Positions 44,048 to 53,883 of a DNA stretch of 64,000 nucleotides are shown piece by piece. The DNA is from an uncultured Corynebacterium sp. (GTDB lineage Bacteria; Actinomycetota; Actinomycetes; Mycobacteriales; Mycobacteriaceae). The notes under the pieces were generated by a model. The model had not been told where the DNA came from and did not search any database. It saw only the letters and a list, made by a program, of their open reading frames with translations. Positions within the stretch are counted from its first letter, which is position 1; each line of letters opens with the position of its first letter. Position numbers and translations under genes: made by a program. The stretch covers positions 1 through 64,000 of the forward strand of contig CALUCD010000003.1 of the NCBI GenBank assembly GCA_943914465.1, written 5' to 3'.

Positions 44048-45128
44048 CAGGTGCCTCCACCGGCTGGGTTAAGCGAACGTAAAGGATGCGGTCTCCCGGC
44101 TCTACAGTCTCTGCTTCGGGCGAATCAATCCTGTAGAGCTCACCAGAGCGCACAACCCCAAGCACAATGTCTGCGAGATGGCGTGGGTTCGCACCCACCT
44201 CGTCGTCAGCGATGGGGCGCTCTGCCACGGCAAATCCCTCATCAGGGCTGAGCAGATCCTCCATCATCTCCACAACCGGCGGGGTCACTGTGGCAAGCCC
44301 CAGTAATCGACCGGTCGTCTCCGCAGAAACCACCACCGAGTCCGCTCCTGACTGCATGAGCAGGTGCTGATTTTCGCTCTCACGCGCACTCGCCACAATC
44401 ATCGCCCCTGGTGCGAGCTCCCGCGCCGAGAGCGTGACAAGCACGGCTGTGTCGTCTGATGACGGGGCAACAACCACGGACCGCGCCCGCGTGACACCTG
44501 CGATTCGCAACACGTCAGATTTGGTGGCGTTTCCGTGCACGGTGACTAACCCGCGTTTTTCAGCCTGAGAGAGCGCAATCGGATCAGAGTCAACGACGAC
44601 AACGCTATTCGGGGCAGTGCCGCCTGCAATCAACGCGTCGATAGCAGAACGGCCCTTGGTTCCGTAGCCGATGACGATCGTATGGTCGCGCACGGTTCTC
44701 CTCCATTGCTGGATTTCTAGCGTCTTCCGGGAATCCTCGGTGAGCACTGACAGGGTCGTACCGACCAAGATCATCAGAAATGCCACTCGAGCTGGTGTGA
44801 TGACGAAAATGTTGACCAAACGGGCACCCTGAGTCACCGGAGTAATGTCACCGTACCCAGTCGTGGACAACGACACCGCAGAGTAATAGAGCGCGTCAAT
44901 AAACGTCAGCGGTTCGGAATAGGCACCGCGGTCGATGAACACGATGACCGCCACGGCGATGACAAGCATCATCGCATAAACAAACCGGCGGGCCATGAGC
45001 ACCCACGGTGTAGTCCGGTCCGAGTGAGGGATGGTGATCACGTCGGTCAGCATGTGCACCGGAGTGTCAAACAACTCTGGTTCGACCCGAAAGCGGTTCC
45101 CCCAGCCTGACGTGTACGGCAGCTTCAC
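44025..45128 (-). CDS. Potassium channel with RCK (TrkA-N) domain, CglK-like
   Basis: A 367-residue two-helix K+ channel. The pore helix and filter read SLSTTGYGDITPV between two membrane helices (about 45-70 and 105-130). A cytoplasmic RCK domain begins at about residue 147 (IVIGYGTKGRSAIDAL) with a nucleotide-binding Asp in VVVDSDP, followed by a TrkA-C-like part. It resembles C. glutamicum CglK, linked to potassium supply and pH homeostasis. The GTG start has AAAGGAGGGCACG before it. A strong internal start at the head of the RCK domain suggests a second product. Confidence 0.9.
   Translation of the reverse strand: MKLPYTSGWGNRFRVEPELFDTPVHMLTDVITIPHSDRTTPWVLMARRFVYAMMLVIAVAVIVFIDRGAYSEPLTFIDALYYSAVSLSTTGYGDITPVTQGARLVNIFVITPARVAFLMILVGTTLSVLTEDSRKTLEIQQWRRTVRDHTIVIGYGTKGRSAIDALIAGGTAPNSVVVVDSDPIALSQAEKRGLVTVHGNATKSDVLRIAGVTRARSVVVAPSSDDTAVLVTLSARELAPGAMIVASARESENQHLLMQSGADSVVVSAETTGRLLGLATVTPPVVEMMEDLLSPDEGFAVAERPIADDEVGANPRHLADIVLGVVRSGELYRIDSPEAETVEPGDRILYVRLTQPVEAPDATKQPE
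44691..44704 (-). promoter_or_regulatory. Internal ribosome binding site and GTG start for a separate RCK domain
   Basis: Inside the channel gene the minus strand reads GGAGGAGAACC-GTG, an excellent binding site six bases before an in-frame GTG. Starting here (44693) would give a soluble 222-residue RCK protein beginning MRDHTIVIGYG. Channels of the MthK type are known to assemble with extra free RCK subunits made from an internal start. Confidence 0.6.
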
Positions 45129-45193
45129 CGTGCCCTCCTTTCGTCGCTGTCCTCGCTCGCGTGAGCGGCCTGGCTTTTTACTCAGGGGAGAGA

Positions 45194-48100
45194 TTACTCT
45201 GCCCCCGATTCGCTGCCGGCACCAGAAGCACTCCCGTTCAGCAGCCGGCGCAGTTCATCTCCGCTGGGCAGATTCTCAGGAGCGACTTTCTGTCCCGTGC
45301 GAACGTAAAAGAAGACAGCGTCGACTCTTCGCCCATCATCAACGATGCGTTGCCACGCCTCCCTGTATACCGCCAACTGAAGCTTCGCCGACCTCATCTC
45401 TGCTTTCCCGGGGCGCTGACCCGTCTTCCAATCCACGACAGTCCAGCCGTTTGCGTCTTCGAAGACGGCATCGATCCTTCCGCGAATGACCGACTCCCCC
45501 AACGCAAGCTCAAACGGACGCTCCACGTACCGAGGGGTGCGGTTCGCCCACTCGCTGGCTATGAAGTTGGCCTTCAACCGCTCAAGGGTCGCCATGTCAA
45601 CTTCAGCTTCGTCGCTGCCCGGCAGCTCATCGTCTGTCAACAGCGGGCGCTGGCCGTAGAACTCCTCGAGCCATTCATGAAACGCGGTTCCTCGTTTCGC
45701 GTACGCATTCGGTTTAAACGGCACGGGCCGGCGTACCCGCCGGGCGAATTGCTCCGGGTCTGCCTGTAACGCAACCACATCAGATGCAGTCAATTCTCCG
45801 GGAAGTACGACTGGCACCTCGGCGATCAACGACGCCTTGTGCTCCTCAATCAACGCGCTGACGTCACGCTCCCACAGGCCGTACAGCTCTCCTTCAATCA
45901 GCGGCGGCAACTCTTCAAGTGCCTGGGAAACAGCCACCGCGGCGGCGGCCTCTTCTGCTGGCGGGTCGAGATCAGGCCACATGCCATGGCGCACCTCACC
46001 CTGATCACCCCCGCCTTCGTGTACAGACCCTTCGCGTGCATCCTCCTCATCTGCGTCGCCAGCCCAATAGACAACACGCGACGGACCCACCAGCTCACGC
46101 ATTGCTTCGAAGTGCTTATACGGGGCTTTTAGACGATCCGAACCCGACTGGGTGCGTGCAGCAGTCACGATCAGGGTCTGCGCAGCGCGGGTAACGGCGA
46201 CGTAGAACAATCGAGCTGTTTCTTCAGCCAGCTCAGCGCGCACCGTCTTCACCCATGCTTCGGCAGCTTTTTGGAAATCCGTACGGGTTTCTACTTCCGC
46301 AAATGCGGGTGTGAGATCCGGGTCACCAAACGTCGCACCCTGCAATAAGTGCACGTAGGAGAGGAACGTCTCTGCTCGCACATCATACGTTCGCTCATCG
46401 GCGTGCACGACTGCGACGGTGTCCCACTCAAGGCCCTTTGCCTTGTGCGCGGTGAGAATTTGCACTCGGTCGTTTCTGGTTACCACCGTGCCGGGAGTCA
46501 GTCCATCCTCATGCCTGCGCGCAAGAGCAAAGTAGTCCAACAGTCCCTCCACGCTCGCCCCTGGATAGGCGTCGACTTCCTCCAAGAGTTTGTCTAAATG
46601 GACCGCACGTGACACAGACCGGCGTGCCAGCACCGCAGCCCGAATGCCGAATACCGAGATGATGTCGCTAAACAAATCAGTAAGGCGTTTGCCCAGGCTG
46701 TGGGTGCGAAGCCAGCGCAGCTTGGCAGCCAGGTCACGCAGCCGGTGCAACCCTTCTGGCGAGTAGCGTTCCGGCTCTCCTAAGTCTGCAACGGCATCGG
46801 TGAGGCCGGCGGCTCGCTCATCTGTGTCGACTACATCACCGGCACGTTGAAGCAGCGACGCCAGGTCGCGCTCGAGCGCCTCTGCGGCGTCTGGGGCGTC
46901 TGGGGCGTCTGCGATCGCCGTATCGAGGCTATCGGCATCATCAGATGCATCGGTCGCACTGGGTGTATTGGCGGTGCCCGCCTTATCGCTGGTGACACCA
47001 CCGCCACGGAGGTTTTCTGCGCGTTTTGCCAGCGCCTCAAGGTCGGCAAGCCCTAACCCCACTGCGGCACCGCCCAGTATGCGCAGAGCAGCCGCCGAGT
47101 CCGCGGGTCGCACCAACATCGTTGCGATTGCGACAACGTCAGCGACCTCTGGCACGTCGAGCAGACCTGCGACACCGACGATCTCGTACGGCACACCGCG
47201 TGCCTCAAGTGCTTCCGCCACCTGCGCGCTATGGCGGTTTTTTCTGACGAGTACTGCGGCGTTGAATGGCGCATCGGCGTTCTGGGCGTGGTGAAACTTC
47301 GTCGCGAGCTCGTCTGCTACATATGAGACTTCATCGGTATCAGATTCAAAAAACCCGAGGCTGACCTGCCCCTGTGCCGCGCCCGGTCGCGCCTCAAGCC
47401 TGGCCACTGCCCGAGTTTGTGCGGTCCCCAGAACGTCGTCGGAGATCGTGTTCGCAAGCTGCAGCACCTCTGGTGGATTTCGCCACGAAGTGGTCAGTTC
47501 AAGCTTGGGTGCCGGTTCACCACCGGGAGTAGGGAAATCCTCCACAAATGCTGCCAGGTTTGCCGCTGTCGCACCGCGCCAGGTGTAGATCGCCTGCATC
47601 GGGTCTCCAACCGCGGTCACGGTCAACGCGGCATTGTTGCTGCCGCCGAACAGACTTCGGAGCAACACGCGCTGGGCATGCGAGGTGTCCTGATACTCGT
47701 CAAGCATCACAACCCGATATCGACGCCGCTGCCCCTCACCGACAGCATCGTGATCGCGCGCCAATGCGGCCGCAACGGACATCTGTTCGTTAAAGGTGAC
47801 CACGCCTCGTCGCCGCAGCTCCTGGTTGAGTTCTTCGGCGAGCGGCAGATAATCGATCCGCTCCTGCTGCTTGTTGCGCCAGCCAGCAAGCTTTTGCGAG
47901 TACTCAACCTTGGAACGCGAACTGCGCTCGAGCGAGGCAGACTCGCTCAAAAACGTCTGCGCATCAGTGCGCACATCCAATGGTGTTGCAAGTTCATTAC
48001 CCATGGACGTCATCAGCCCCAAGACGTTTTCCACGACGGTATTCGGCGCCGGATTGTTTCCCTCGTCAGGGATAAGCCTGCCGGTATAGTCAGTGACAAC

Positions 48101-48568
48101 ATCGGTTGCAATGGCGTGCAATTCGGCAGCCGTGATCAGGCGTGCATCCGGCTCTACCGGCACTAACAAGCCGTACTCGCGGATGAGGTCCCCGGCGTAC
48201 GCATCATATGTGGAGACAGTCGGTGCGATGGCAGCTAACCCGTCAGCGAGTGCTCCCGACGGGTCAAGGCGATGGACGAGGTCGCGGTCTGCGGCGAGTA
48301 CCCCTAATCGGTCCCGAATTCGTTGCTCCAGCTCACGCGCTGCTTTCCTGGTGAACGTCAATCCGAGCACCTGATCAGGGCGTGCGTAACCGTTGGCCAC
48401 CAGCCACACCACCCGCGCGGCCATGGTCTCAGTTTTTCCTGCTCCCGCGCCCGCAACGACTAGCAACGGCCCGGGATTGGCACCAATGACCCGTGCCTGC
48501 TGTTGGGTGGGCTGAAAACGTTGGCGGAGCGCTCGGGAAAGCTCAACCGGATCAATTCGTGTTGTCAT
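45194..48568 (-). CDS. adnB: Helicase-nuclease AdnB subunit
   Basis: A 1124-residue protein of the actinobacterial AdnAB complex, which resects double-strand breaks. The UvrD-like motor is complete: motif I VVAGAGAGKTETMAAR, motif II LDEYQDTSHAQ, and motif VI VAVTRAAQTLIV. The C-terminal RecB-like nuclease has GTAFHEWLEEF, GRIDAVFED and VDWKTGQRPG. A long acidic Asp/Ala insertion (SDDADSLDTAIADAPDAPDA) lies at about 530-565. I use the ATG of MTTRIDPVEL, preceded by GGAGAG. It follows adnA by 21 bp in one operon. Confidence 0.92.
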   Translation of the reverse strand: MTTRIDPVELSRALRQRFQPTQQQARVIGANPGPLLVVAGAGAGKTETMAARVVWLVANGYARPDQVLGLTFTRKAARELEQRIRDRLGVLAADRDLVHRLDPSGALADGLAAIAPTVSTYDAYAGDLIREYGLLVPVEPDARLITAAELHAIATDVVTDYTGRLIPDEGNNPAPNTVVENVLGLMTSMGNELATPLDVRTDAQTFLSESASLERSSRSKVEYSQKLAGWRNKQQERIDYLPLAEELNQELRRRGVVTFNEQMSVAAALARDHDAVGEGQRRRYRVVMLDEYQDTSHAQRVLLRSLFGGSNNAALTVTAVGDPMQAIYTWRGATAANLAAFVEDFPTPGGEPAPKLELTTSWRNPPEVLQLANTISDDVLGTAQTRAVARLEARPGAAQGQVSLGFFESDTDEVSYVADELATKFHHAQNADAPFNAAVLVRKNRHSAQVAEALEARGVPYEIVGVAGLLDVPEVADVVAIATMLVRPADSAAALRILGGAAVGLGLADLEALAKRAENLRGGGVTSDKAGTANTPSATDASDDADSLDTAIADAPDAPDAAEALERDLASLLQRAGDVVDTDERAAGLTDAVADLGEPERYSPEGLHRLRDLAAKLRWLRTHSLGKRLTDLFSDIISVFGIRAAVLARRSVSRAVHLDKLLEEVDAYPGASVEGLLDYFALARRHEDGLTPGTVVTRNDRVQILTAHKAKGLEWDTVAVVHADERTYDVRAETFLSYVHLLQGATFGDPDLTPAFAEVETRTDFQKAAEAWVKTVRAELAEETARLFYVAVTRAAQTLIVTAARTQSGSDRLKAPYKHFEAMRELVGPSRVVYWAGDADEEDAREGSVHEGGGDQGEVRHGMWPDLDPPAEEAAAAVAVSQALEELPPLIEGELYGLWERDVSALIEEHKASLIAEVPVVLPGELTASDVVALQADPEQFARRVRRPVPFKPNAYAKRGTAFHEWLEEFYGQRPLLTDDELPGSDEAEVDMATLERLKANFIASEWANRTPRYVERPFELALGESVIRGRIDAVFEDANGWTVVDWKTGQRPGKAEMRSAKLQLAVYREAWQRIVDDGRRVDAVFFYVRTGQKVAPENLPSGDELRRLLNGSASGAGSESGAE

Positions 48569-48589
48569 ACTTGCGCTCTCCATCCTGTG

Positions 48590-51500
48590 CTATCCATCCT
48601 GAATCGTGCGTCCTTCAGGTTGGACTGGGCACAGCGCGCGCACCCGGCAGTTGTCACAGTGCTCACCGGTGTGCGCGGGCAACTGCGGCCCCCGCATCAG
48701 TTCACTCAGCGGGCGAATCGCCTCGGCAAATGTTTCGAGGTCATCCGCTGGTTTGGGGGCCTGCTCACGAGTTGCGAATCCAGATTTATTCGCGTTCGGG
48801 TAGATCAGTAGCGCCCCGCCCACATCGATCGGGTCGGTGCCGTCATTGGTGACAACGTCGTTGCCGGTGATTTTTCCGCGGCTCACCGCAAGCTGGTATG
48901 CGGTGAGCTGGGCATTGTGTTCGGTGTCCTGTTTGGTCGGCACGTGTGCGCCAGTTTTGAGATCGACGATGTGGAGTGCGCCAGACTTTTCGCGCTCGAG
49001 CCGGTCGATTCGTCCGGCTATGCGCGTTTGTGCATCCACTTGGACATCGACTGTTGCTTCCACCGCCACCTGATCAAACAACGAGCGTGATGACGCAAGC
49101 CAAGCGTCAAGACGGTCAAGCATTGACGCAAAGTCCTCGATATCGCGTGCCCTCTTCCAGGCGGGGCCGCGTTGCACACGCTGTCGCGCTGCCATCGTGG
49201 CCTGGCGTGCGGTGGCGGGATCGATTCCCTTCCCCAACGCTTCGAGGTAGGCGTGAGCGATCTGCCCGTGAATCATCTCAAGAGTTTCATCCAGGCCCGC
49301 CATACGTTCGAGCACTGCCCGCATGGGACATTGCAGCAGCGATTCGATGCGGGAAGGCGAAAGCGCAGCGGGCCGCCGGAGCTGTTTGCGTGTCGACGCC
49401 CCGTGGGCCCCCCACCACTGTGTCTGTGACGCCCCCGGCACACCTGCCTCGGTAAGACGCGCAAGTTGCCGTGCAGCCTGGCCGCGACTCGTCTCTGAGG
49501 AGCTCGGCGACTGCAGCGCTTGTCGCAGTTCAGCGACGATATCATCGCGAGCGAGCACCCGAACTTCGCCGGCGGAGGCGCCCGCCTGTTCGTTTGCGAG
49601 TTGCTCGTGCGGGGTTGCAGCCACCGCCACCTGCTGCGGGGTGAGATCCCAGGTAGCGGCGAACTCGTCTACAAAGCGTGAGGGCTGCAAGACGTCGTCG
49701 CCAGTTACACCATCGACTGCAGTAACCAAGAGCTGCTGCGTGGCACGTGTAACGGCTACATGGAACAGGTTGCGTTCCTCATTCAGGCGCTCTGCGGTGT
49801 GGGAAACTGGAACGTCCGGATCAATCCCGTCATCAACCAGGTCAACGAGATCTTCCTGGCGAAATATTGTGCCTGTTTCACTGAGACTCGGCCAACTCGT
49901 CTCCTGCACCCCAGCAACAATGACCCGCTCGTATTCCTGGCCGGCGGCGCCATGTGCAGTCAGTAAGGCAACCGCATCCGGTGCCACAACCCGGCGATCC
50001 CTCACACCGGTGGGAAGTTGTTGCTCAGTGATAAAGGCGACAAACGATTCGACTCCCGCCGTAGGCCGGCGCTCCGTGAAGTCGCCCGCAGCATCAAAGA
50101 GGGCCATGACCGCGTCGAGGTCGCGGTCAGCCTGGGAACCAGTTGCCCCGCCGCGTAACGCCGAGGCAAGCAGGCGATCGGACAACCCTGTAGCAGACCA
50201 GATCGCCCACAGCACCTCCTCAACGCTGCCGCCGTTGGCTTGAGTTTGGCGCCCTTGGTCCAGCACCTTGCGGATTCGCTGAAGAATGCTCAGCTCGCGT
50301 TCAGTGAGCACGGTGCCGAACTCCGGTAGTTCATCAGAAGAGCTCAGGAGTTCCCGCATGGTGTCCTCAGCCCGCTGATCGGGCTGAGCCCGGCGCAGCC
50401 CGCGCAGCAGGCGGCGGAGGGTAACTGGATCCGTACCACCCACCGGGCCGAGCAACAGCTCACGCCATTCCGAAGTGGAGAGGTCATCATTTATTGCCCG
50501 CAGGCCGAGCAGCAGCGAAATGACGATCCGCTGCTGGGCCAGCACCACGTCGGTGGGATCCAGCGTGACTGGAACGCCAGCATGAAGCAGGCTCCGGCGC
50601 AATGGCTCAATCATTGGGGTTGACCGCACGATCACTGCCATATCGCCAAACGCCACACCATCTTCAAAATGCGCCCGGCGCAGCGTATCGACGATCACAG
50701 CGTGGTGGGTTTGCACATCTGGGGCAATCACGACGGCCCGGTGTGGACGCCGCCGTGACGGCCCCAAATCCAAGACTGTGTGCTCGAGTCCTCCCAGGTC
50801 TTGATAGAAGTGTGGCGACGCGCCACGAAACCGAAACACAGATTGCCTGAGATCTCCGCCGACAACGCCAAGGCGGGCCCGCTCAAGCAGGCGAATGAGC
50901 AACCTGCTTGAGGCTGGGGCGAGGTGCTGGGCGTCGTCGACAAGCACAATGCCCCAGGTCTGCGCGAGCTCGTGTTCCAGTACCTTGCTCACCAACTCTG
51001 AGGCGGAGTATCGCAACGTACCAGTCAGTGCCATGACCTGCTCGTATTCACGGAGGAACTCGCTGGCGGCAACCCACATCGGTACCCCGTAGCTGAAGCC
51101 GAGCTGTCGGAGGTCCTCCGCACTCATGCCGCGTTCGACTGCGCGCAAAAGGAAGTCCCGCAATTGGCGGGCGAACCCAACCATGGTCAACGCGGGGCGC
51201 AACTCTTCGGGCCAACCGCCACGGCCATCCTCGGCTTGCCCGAGCAAAAGCTGCCGGATAACAGCATCTTGTTCCGCACCCGAGATCAGGCGGATGGATT
51301 GGTTCGTCTGCTGTCGTAGCAGGCCAAACGCTAGGGAGTGCACCGAACGCACCACTGGTTCGTGCGTGATAAAACCGGTTGAGGCAAGCCTGTCTGAAAG
51401 CTCGGCCCGCATCGACGATGCTGACTCTTTCGACGCAGTAACGATCAGAACACCGCGTGCTGCTGCCCCTGCGGGGTCGGCCGCAATGGCGTTGACCGCC

Positions 51501-51709
51501 GTATCGATAAGATAACTGGAGATCCCCGAGCCGGCCTGACCAGCGAGTTTCCACAACCCTTCTGTAGGAAACGAGGGAATATCTCGAGCGTCAGGAAAAA
51601 CGGTGTCCCAGGTGCGAGTATCTGCACGTCGGTGCCGGGGAAGTAAGACGGCCCTCGGGGTGACCGCAGGCGGCAGCGACCCATGATCAGCGGGCTGAGT
51701 GGAGCTCAT
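48590..51709 (-). CDS. adnA: Helicase-nuclease AdnA subunit with degenerate motor motifs
   Basis: A 1039-residue partner of AdnB. The C-terminal nuclease is intact: RIDRLEREKSGALHIVDLKTG plus the four cysteines of an iron-sulphur cluster (LLQCPMRA and CDNCRVRALC). The motor is altered: the Walker A position reads AGQAGSGISSYLI, lacking the essential lysine, and motif II reads VLVDDAQHL in place of DE-x-Q. The complex would therefore rely on AdnB for ATP-driven movement. The ATG at 51709 is chosen; a GTG six bases upstream is possible. Confidence 0.9.
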   Translation of the reverse strand: MSSTQPADHGSLPPAVTPRAVLLPRHRRADTRTWDTVFPDARDIPSFPTEGLWKLAGQAGSGISSYLIDTAVNAIAADPAGAAARGVLIVTASKESASSMRAELSDRLASTGFITHEPVVRSVHSLAFGLLRQQTNQSIRLISGAEQDAVIRQLLLGQAEDGRGGWPEELRPALTMVGFARQLRDFLLRAVERGMSAEDLRQLGFSYGVPMWVAASEFLREYEQVMALTGTLRYSASELVSKVLEHELAQTWGIVLVDDAQHLAPASSRLLIRLLERARLGVVGGDLRQSVFRFRGASPHFYQDLGGLEHTVLDLGPSRRRPHRAVVIAPDVQTHHAVIVDTLRRAHFEDGVAFGDMAVIVRSTPMIEPLRRSLLHAGVPVTLDPTDVVLAQQRIVISLLLGLRAINDDLSTSEWRELLLGPVGGTDPVTLRRLLRGLRRAQPDQRAEDTMRELLSSSDELPEFGTVLTERELSILQRIRKVLDQGRQTQANGGSVEEVLWAIWSATGLSDRLLASALRGGATGSQADRDLDAVMALFDAAGDFTERRPTAGVESFVAFITEQQLPTGVRDRRVVAPDAVALLTAHGAAGQEYERVIVAGVQETSWPSLSETGTIFRQEDLVDLVDDGIDPDVPVSHTAERLNEERNLFHVAVTRATQQLLVTAVDGVTGDDVLQPSRFVDEFAATWDLTPQQVAVAATPHEQLANEQAGASAGEVRVLARDDIVAELRQALQSPSSSETSRGQAARQLARLTEAGVPGASQTQWWGAHGASTRKQLRRPAALSPSRIESLLQCPMRAVLERMAGLDETLEMIHGQIAHAYLEALGKGIDPATARQATMAARQRVQRGPAWKRARDIEDFASMLDRLDAWLASSRSLFDQVAVEATVDVQVDAQTRIAGRIDRLEREKSGALHIVDLKTGAHVPTKQDTEHNAQLTAYQLAVSRGKITGNDVVTNDGTDPIDVGGALLIYPNANKSGFATREQAPKPADDLETFAEAIRPLSELMRGPQLPAHTGEHCDNCRVRALCPVQPEGRTIQDG

Positions 51710-51728
51710 AAGCACCTATGGTGTCACA

Positions 51729-52481
51729 CTAATCTGACATAAGAAGGTCAGCAATCTCCCTGATTCTCGCACGCAAGTTCGCATCTTGCCCGCCAAGCCC
51801 AAGCTCACGGAACTCAAGCGCCTTCCGGGTCAGGTGCCGAATATCGGGAATGTGGGACCATCGCTCAAGGATCCGATGATCCACCGCGCGGTGAAGCAAC
51901 CCGTCAACAATAACGAGAGCAGCTGTGTAGCCGCGGGGACGCAGTTCGACCGATGGAGTAAAGCCGGCCAAAGTCGGCGGCAGCGTGCCGTCAAAAAGGC
52001 ACGAGGCGAGAAAATCCAGATGGGCAACGACTGGCTCACCACCAGCACAGCCAGCGACATTCTCCCCCGCCCACACTGCGCGATCAATTTCCGCCCACTG
52101 GTCATCGCGTGCAACAGTGGACGGCGGATCAAGATGTTCCACCGCGGTATCGAATCGCAGCGTCCCAGCCACCACCTCGTCGACTCGGGCGGCCGGAGCG
52201 CCATCTGCAAACTCATTCGCTGCGTAGCCGCCAACAACAAGGCGTCCATCGGTGGCGCGGACCGGGCGGCTCATTCGCATCCCATCGAGGCTCCCCGCGA
52301 TTTTCTCGCGGGCTTTGCCAGACCACGCGGAGGTCGCATTCGCGCGCGCAACGACCACATGACCAAACCTCAGCCCACCGCCCCACGCAGCCGAGGTCGG
52401 CTCACCGCGGCCCTCCAATTGGAACGCGGAAAGAACGTGCCCGGGAATCTCATCTTTGGTCTGTGCGAATGGAATGCTCAC
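51729..52481 (-). CDS. TIGR02569 family protein
   Basis: A 250-residue actinobacterial protein of the TIGR02569 family (Rv3205c type), normally encoded close to adnAB. Typical segments are PVRATDGRLVVGGYAANEF and VVAHLDFLASCLFDG, the latter at the place of the HxD catalytic loop in aminoglycoside-phosphotransferase-like folds. No kinase activity is established. The start is GTG. It lies 19 bp upstream of adnA on the same strand and may be co-transcribed. Function unknown. Confidence 0.82.
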   Translation of the reverse strand: MSIPFAQTKDEIPGHVLSAFQLEGRGEPTSAAWGGGLRFGHVVVARANATSAWSGKAREKIAGSLDGMRMSRPVRATDGRLVVGGYAANEFADGAPAARVDEVVAGTLRFDTAVEHLDPPSTVARDDQWAEIDRAVWAGENVAGCAGGEPVVAHLDFLASCLFDGTLPPTLAGFTPSVELRPRGYTAALVIVDGLLHRAVDHRILERWSHIPDIRHLTRKALEFRELGLGGQDANLRARIREIADLLMSD

Positions 52482-52517
52482 AATCTGCAGAACTTACAAC
52501 ACGACCCGGACCACGAC

Positions 52518-53522
52518 CTACTGCACAGCTGGGCGCGGGTACGGCCACGGATTTGAGCGGCACGTATCCGTATTGTCCGGGTAGACCTCAGAAGGATCAA
52601 ACGAGCGCAGCTCGGCGTTGTTCAAGCTCAAGGTCTGCTGCATCATGATCGGCGCTAAATCACCGTCAGCTGAGCACGGCACATGCTCAGAAAACCCAAG
52701 TGCATGGCCAACCTCATGATTAATGAGGTATTGCCGGTAGCGACCCAAATCCCCCTCAAACGGCGCCGCTCCACGGACCCAGCGCGACTCGTTGAATACC
52801 ACCGTGTCCTCGCCGGTGATTCGGGTGCGGCAGCTGGTTTCCATTCCAATATCCGCGCCGCACATCTTCCTGGTCGTAGCGACGGAGGTCAGACGGATCT
52901 TCAGCGTCGGGTCGGCGTCCCCGCTGACATGCTCGAAACGGAACCGAGGGTCGTTTGTCCACCCGCGGGGGTCAGCGAGCGTGGCATCAATCATCGCGGC
53001 GAACGCATCGTCCCCGCCGTAATTTGACGTGTCAACTCCGTGCTCAACCTCGACAACGTAGCGCACTACGATTTCGTCCCCACTACCAGCTTCAGCGCCT
53101 GTGGAGCCGACTTCGTAGTATGTGCCCTCCCCCGATTCAGTGTACGGCCCACCGGGCGGTAGCTCACTTGTGTCGACCTCGCCCTCCGGTAGCTCTGCGG
53201 GCTCGAGCGAGGGCTGGTCAGCATCAGCATCGCCGGACGTAGCGGGGCTATTTCCGTCCGCCGCAACACCGTCAGACTCAGCGTCACGCTCGGCGACGTG
53301 CATCTCGGCTTTATCGGACGTTGCCACTACTTTTTCGCCCGGGTTCTGCGCCACGTTGACCAGCATCCAGGCAGTAATAAGGGCCAGAAGTGGGACGGCG
53401 TACGCGCCCCAGCCGTATTCACGGACGATGCGGCCGAGTTTTCCGCTGCGCACGTTGCTTGCACGCGAGGGCTCGCCGTCACCGGTATCTGTCGTGGGGG
53501 AACGATGATGCCTGTTCGCCAT
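52518..53522 (-). CDS. DUF3152 membrane-anchored zincin-like protease
   Basis: A 334-residue protein with one membrane helix at about 38-58, a disordered acidic stretch (60-125), and an extracellular DUF3152 domain. The domain carries the metzincin-like zinc motif HEVGHALGFSEH (H-E-x2-H-x5-H), so it is probably an active surface metalloprotease. Two further cysteines (KMCGADIGMETSC) may be disulphide-bonded. The ATG lies just beyond DUF3107. Substrate unknown; family is conserved in actinobacteria (Rv3207c type). Confidence 0.88.
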   Translation of the reverse strand: MANRHHRSPTTDTGDGEPSRASNVRSGKLGRIVREYGWGAYAVPLLALITAWMLVNVAQNPGEKVVATSDKAEMHVAERDAESDGVAADGNSPATSGDADADQPSLEPAELPEGEVDTSELPPGGPYTESGEGTYYEVGSTGAEAGSGDEIVVRYVVEVEHGVDTSNYGGDDAFAAMIDATLADPRGWTNDPRFRFEHVSGDADPTLKIRLTSVATTRKMCGADIGMETSCRTRITGEDTVVFNESRWVRGAAPFEGDLGRYRQYLINHEVGHALGFSEHVPCSADGDLAPIMMQQTLSLNNAELRSFDPSEVYPDNTDTCRSNPWPYPRPAVQ

Positions 53523-53533
53523 ACGCAGTTAAC

Positions 53534-53758
53534 TTAGCGCATAAAGCCCACGGATCGAGCGGTTGCGGAGCCCTGCTCCACGTAGATCACGCGGTCGGTG
53601 CGAATTAAGAACTGGTGCCCTTTGTCGTCTTCGAGCTTCAGCGTCTGCTGCCCGATGTCGATCGCGCGCTCTACCAATCCAATGACGTCGTCTTGTCCCT
53701 CAGGAAGACGGACCGTCAATTCGCGAGGACTCTCTGCTAAACCAATTTTTATATCCAT
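53534..53758 (-). CDS. DUF3107 family small protein
   Basis: A 74-residue protein matching actinobacterial DUF3107 (TB9.4 / Rv3208A type). It begins MDIKIGLAESPRELTVRLPE and ends in VEQGSATARSVGFMR, the region following the conserved ATP-like FLIRTDRVIYVE strand. Length is normal. It precedes the DUF3152 gene by 11 bp on the same strand. Function unknown. Confidence 0.88.
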   Translation of the reverse strand: MDIKIGLAESPRELTVRLPEGQDDVIGLVERAIDIGQQTLKLEDDKGHQFLIRTDRVIYVEQGSATARSVGFMR

Positions 53759-53883
53759 ACGCTTTGCGTGGCTATCCTTCCGTATGCTTCATGCTTCGCC
53801 GTGAAAGTGATCGGTTCTGATCTACCGGTCCTCATTGTAGCTGTGAGACCACAGCGGTCGGACCTGACAGCGGGCGGACTACT

